DNA of 64,000 nt, from assembly GCA_029262055.1 (NCBI GenBank), contig JAJDAD010000040.1, forward strand, positions 1 to 64,000, given 5' to 3'. Below, in pieces: positions 61,276-64,000 of the stretch; positions within the stretch are counted from its first letter, which is position 1, and every line of letters begins with the position of its first letter. The translations under genes and the position numbers were made by a program. The notes beneath the pieces are model-generated. The model was not told the DNA's origin. It worked only from the letters and a program-made list of their open reading frames with translations, and did not search any database. The DNA comes from Candidatus Zhuqueibacterota bacterium (lineage in GTDB: Bacteria; Zhuqueibacterota; Zhuqueibacteria; Oceanimicrobiales; Oceanimicrobiaceae).

Positions 61276-62164
61276 AGATTGTAAGACCAACAGGACTGTC
61301 TTGGGGCGCGCGCAGATTGCGTCTGCGATCAGAACAGGCTGCACAGCTCTGATAAGCTGGTTGTTTCTTTTGGGCGGAACGGCGCTGCCGGTCGCGGCGC
61401 AAGATATGACGTCCTCCAGCCTTGCGCCCGAAGATATTGAAGGAGTCGGCATTGAGCAGAAGCTGGATGAGAACATCCCGCTCGATTTGGTGTTTGTCGA
61501 CGAACAGGGCCGGGATGTGGTATTGGGTGAGTTTTTCGGAAAAAAACCGGTGGTGCTGTCGCTGGTTTACTATGAATGCCCCATGCTCTGCACCTTGATT
61601 CTGAACGGACTTTTGACCGGTTTGGATGAACTGGATTTTGACATCGGCGAGGAGTTCGAGGTTGTGACGGTCAGCTTTAACCCCAACGACACACCGAAGC
61701 TGGCTACGGCAAAAAAGAGGACGTACGTCGAGCGCTACGGAAGAGCGGGCGCCGCAGACGGGTGGCACTTTCTGACCGGGAGCGAAGAGTCGATCAAGCA
61801 GCTGACGGATGCGGTCGGTTTTAAGTACAAATACGATGCAGAGCGCAAAGAGTATATTCATGCCAGCGGGATAATGGTCGCCACTCCCGCAGGTAAACTG
61901 TCGCGATATTTTTACGGAATTGACTACGCAGCGCGGGATATTAAGCTCGGTCTGATGGATGCGTCCGAGGAGAAAATCGGCTCCATCGCGGATCAGATTC
62001 TGTTGTTTTGTTATCACTACGACCCAACCACCGGCAAGTATGGCGTTGCCATCATGAACATAATGCGTGTCATCGGGGGGCTGACTGTACTCGGCATCGT
62101 CGTGTTTATCGTCAGCAGCTTGCGCCGCGAAAAACAAGTGGCCAGCCAGGCCAAGCCTGTCTGA
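61268..62164 (+). CDS. SCO family copper chaperone
   Basis: A 298-residue exported thioredoxin-fold protein that delivers copper to the CuA site of cytochrome oxidase. The signal region is LISWLFLLGGTALPVAAQD. The copper motif CPMLC (CxxxC) and the distal His in DGWHFLTG are intact. A C-terminal helix (VIGGLTVLGIVVFIVSSL) anchors it. I start at ATG 61268, which overlaps the previous stop, because the frame before it is a shadow of that gene. It precedes coxB, its likely client. Confidence 0.94.
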   Translation: MNRDCKTNRTVLGRAQIASAIRTGCTALISWLFLLGGTALPVAAQDMTSSSLAPEDIEGVGIEQKLDENIPLDLVFVDEQGRDVVLGEFFGKKPVVLSLVYYECPMLCTLILNGLLTGLDELDFDIGEEFEVVTVSFNPNDTPKLATAKKRTYVERYGRAGAADGWHFLTGSEESIKQLTDAVGFKYKYDAERKEYIHASGIMVATPAGKLSRYFYGIDYAARDIKLGLMDASEEKIGSIADQILLFCYHYDPTTGKYGVAIMNIMRVIGGLTVLGIVVFIVSSLRREKQVASQAKPV

Positions 62165-62254
62165 TGTGTAGAGAGTCCCGGGCTTGGTGCTCAGGCTGAC
62201 ATCTAAGTAATTGCAGATATGCAAGTAAGAAGTGTTAATCAATGAGTTTCACGA

Positions 62255-63196
62255 ATGGATAAAGATTTCGTTTTATGGCCGGAACAGGCCTCGACTCTGG
62301 CATCCAGGGTCGATAACATTTACTTGTTTCTGGTCGCGGTCAGCGTGTTTTTTACGGCCCTGATCTTCTTTCTGATCTATCTATTTGCAGTTAAATACCG
62401 GCGCAAGTCGGAGGATGACGTGCCAAAGGAAATATCCGGTTTGCTGCAGCTGGAATTGGTGTGGTCGATTATCCCGCTGATTCTTGTTTTGATCGTATTT
62501 GTCTGGGGCGCCACCATCTATTTCGACTCCTACACACCGCCTGCTGATGCCATGGAGATCTATGTCGTGGGCAAACAGTGGATGTGGCATATTCAGCATC
62601 CGACCGGGGAACGCGAGATAAATGAGTTACACGTACCCACGGGGCAAGCGGTAAAACTCACGATGACGTCTGAAGATGTCATCCACAGCTTTTACGTTCC
62701 CGCTTTTAGAACCAAAAAGGACGTGGTGCCGGGACGGTACTCGACCATGTGGTTTAAGGCTATCAAGCCCGGAGAATATCACTTGTTCTGTGCGGAGTAC
62801 TGTGGGACGAAGCACTCTGAGATGATCGGCAAAGTTGTGGTCATGACGCCGGCCGATTATCAGAACTGGCTGGCCGGCGGCCCGGCAAGCGAACCGATGG
62901 AAGTTACCGGGGAAAAGAAATTCCAGCAGTTGGCCTGTCACACTTGCCACACGGATAAACCCAACGCCCGCGGGCCATCCCTGGTAGGCGTTTTCGGAGA
63001 GTCAGTCCTGCTGAAGGGCGGACGTTCCGTAATCGCAGATGAAGATTATATAAGAGAGTCTATTTTAAATCCAAAGGCCAAGATAACCGCCGGTTACCAG
63101 CCGGTGATGCCAACCTTCAAGGGTCAAATCAGCGAGGTTGGTCTATTGCAAATCACGGCGTATCTAAAATCGTTGGCAAAGGAGGGAAACCAATAG
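62255..63196 (+). CDS. coxB: Cytochrome c oxidase subunit II with fused cytochrome c (caa3 type)
   Basis: A 313-residue subunit with two N-terminal helices ([20 protein letters not shown] and [18 protein letters not shown]). The CuA domain has [24 protein letters not shown] and the ligand set [12 protein letters not shown]. The C-terminal cytochrome c domain has CHTCH and a distal Met in MPTFKG. This fused form marks a caa3-type oxidase, and fits the nearby Alternative Complex III as electron donor. The next gene starts two bases later. Confidence 0.95.
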   Translation: MDKDFVLWPEQASTLASRVDNIYLFLVAVSVFFTALIFFLIYLFAVKYRRKSEDDVPKEISGLLQLELVWSIIPLILVLIVFVWGATIYFDSYTPPADAMEIYVVGKQWMWHIQHPTGEREINELHVPTGQAVKLTMTSEDVIHSFYVPAFRTKKDVVPGRYSTMWFKAIKPGEYHLFCAEYCGTKHSEMIGKVVVMTPADYQNWLAGGPASEPMEVTGEKKFQQLACHTCHTDKPNARGPSLVGVFGESVLLKGGRSVIADEDYIRESILNPKAKITAGYQPVMPTFKGQISEVGLLQITAYLKSLAKEGNQ

Positions 63197-63197
63197 T

Positions 63198-64000
63198 ATG
63201 AGCACCTCGGTTTTCAAACCTGGAGAACGCCAACTGTCGGATCCCGGAAGTGGCCCGACAGAAAACTATCTGAACGCCGGGTTCAGCGCCAAATCCTGGC
63301 TCCTGACGGTCGATCATAAACGAATCGCCATTCTTTACCTGATTTCCCTGACTTTCTTCTTTCTGATCGGAGGACTGTTCGCGCTCCTGATTCGGCTGGA
63401 GCTACTGACGCCGGCTGGGGACCTGATGCAGTCCGAGACCTACAACAAGATGTTCACTATGCACGGCATCATCATGGTGTTCTTCTTTCTGATTCCCGCG
63501 GTCCCCGCTGTTTTCGGAAACTTTCTGATTCCGCTGATGATTGGGGCTAAGGACCTGGCCTTTCCGCGACTAAATCTTCTGAGCTGGTACCTCTACATCG
63601 GTGGCGGCTTGCTGGCCATTCTCGCGATTGCTTTTGGAGGAGTCGATACAGGTTGGACATTCTACACGCCCTATAGCAGTACTTATTCCAACAGCAATGT
63701 TATTCTTGCGGCACTCGGGGCCTTTATCGCGGGTTTTTCGTCGATCCTGACGGGTCTCAACTTTATCGTGACCATCCATAAAATGCGCGCCCCGGGGATG
63801 ACCTGGTTTAGGTTGCCTCTGATGGTTTGGGGGCACTACGCAACCAGTATCATCCAGATTCTGGGAACCCCGGTTGTTGCGATTACCATCGTTCTGGTCG
63901 CCCTGGAACGGCTGTTCTCTATCGGTATTTTCAATCCAAAGCTGGGTGGCGACCCAATCCTGTTCCAGCATCTATTCTGGTTTTATTCCCATCCGGCGGT
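63198..64000 (+). CDS. coxA: Cytochrome c oxidase subunit I, N-terminal part (cut by window edge)
   Basis: About 267 codons of subunit I are present; the gene continues past the window. It starts at ATG 63198, soon after the coxB stop. Helix II carries the haem a ligand in [12 protein letters not shown]. The loop segment [18 protein letters not shown] keeps the D-channel Asp/Asn region. At the end the helix VI motif reads WFYSHPA, where A1-type oxidases have GHPE with the key Glu. The YSHPA form is typical of A2-type oxidases such as that of Rhodothermus. Helix VI continues outside the window. Confidence 0.95.
   Translation, partial: MSTSVFKPGERQLSDPGSGPTENYLNAGFSAKSWLLTVDHKRIAILYLISLTFFFLIGGLFALLIRLELLTPAGDLMQSETYNKMFTMHGIIMVFFFLIPAVPAVFGNFLIPLMIGAKDLAFPRLNLLSWYLYIGGGLLAILAIAFGGVDTGWTFYTPYSSTYSNSNVILAALGAFIAGFSSILTGLNFIVTIHKMRAPGMTWFRLPLMVWGHYATSIIQILGTPVVAITIVLVALERLFSIGIFNPKLGGDPILFQHLFWFYSHPA

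Noticed and set aside
61235-62242. 335-codon minus-strand frame opposite the SCO gene
   Set aside because: It is antisense to a gene with clear SCO motifs and has no recognisable domain.

Overview
The window is a chromosomal segment of a Gram-negative-type, aerobically respiring bacterium, most likely of the FCB superphylum (a KSB1- or Calditrichota-like lineage is my best guess). The evidence is a giant surface protein ending in an NYPNPFNPxTxI-type C-terminal sorting domain, an outer-membrane barrel protein, Alternative Complex III followed by a caa3-type oxidase, a FCB-style C-terminal protease and many lipoproteins. There is no rRNA, CRISPR array, phage or transposase gene. One tRNA gene (initiator Met) is present.

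Layout. (1) 0.2-2 kb: C-terminal processing protease on the minus strand. (2) 2.3-11.7 kb: a tight plus-strand envelope block: a metallopeptidase/propeller/barrel fusion, a PQQ-type propeller lipoprotein, a PEGA protein, an exported GH13 protein that has lost its catalytic residues, and an ABC exporter. (3) 11.9-19.2 kb: exported proteins, namely a CsgG-like protein, the 1378-residue sorting-domain protein and a subtilisin-like protease. (4) 19.5-22.4 kb: YigZ, QueE, a CYTH-domain protein, tRNA-fMet (minus) and a receiver protein with a C-terminal membrane helix. (5) 22.4-31.6 kb, minus strand: rhomboid protease, M23 peptidase and glycerophosphodiesterase, preceded by a polysaccharide cluster (flippase, GT39, glucuronyl C5-epimerase-like, GT4). 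(6) 31.9-43.2 kb: mixed housekeeping and stress genes, including an unknown gene pair, a VOC protein, an AraC regulator, a YHS protein, an FMN reductase, an SdpR/SdpI pair with a clear promoter-operator, a cold-shock protein, a Cu/Zn SOD, an EAL-like/HDOD protein and a TPR lipoprotein. (7) 43.6-47.6 kb: a LytTR response regulator with a giant propeller histidine kinase. (8) 47.6-53.1 kb: an accessory island with a frameshifted DNRLRE remnant, an AT-rich leucine-rich-repeat lipoprotein, and a three-gene block (GH113-like, small membrane protein, ATC hydrolase-like). The block lies between two direct copies of a 39-bp palindromic repeat and contains integron attC-like half sites. (9) 53.1-64 kb: a respiratory operon in the order actA-B-C-D-E-F, a small membrane protein, SCO, coxB and coxA (cut by the window edge).

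How it works together: quinol would be oxidised by Alternative Complex III, electrons would pass through the ActE and CoxB haem domains, and oxygen would be reduced by a caa3 oxidase whose subunit I carries the YSHPA sequence of A2-type enzymes. The envelope genes describe a surface rich in propellers, repeats and proteases, with a separate locus making a polymer that probably contains uronic acids. The most unusual items are the GH13 pseudoenzyme beside an ABC exporter, the membrane-tethered receiver, and the repeat-bracketed, cassette-like island at 49.7-52.8 kb.
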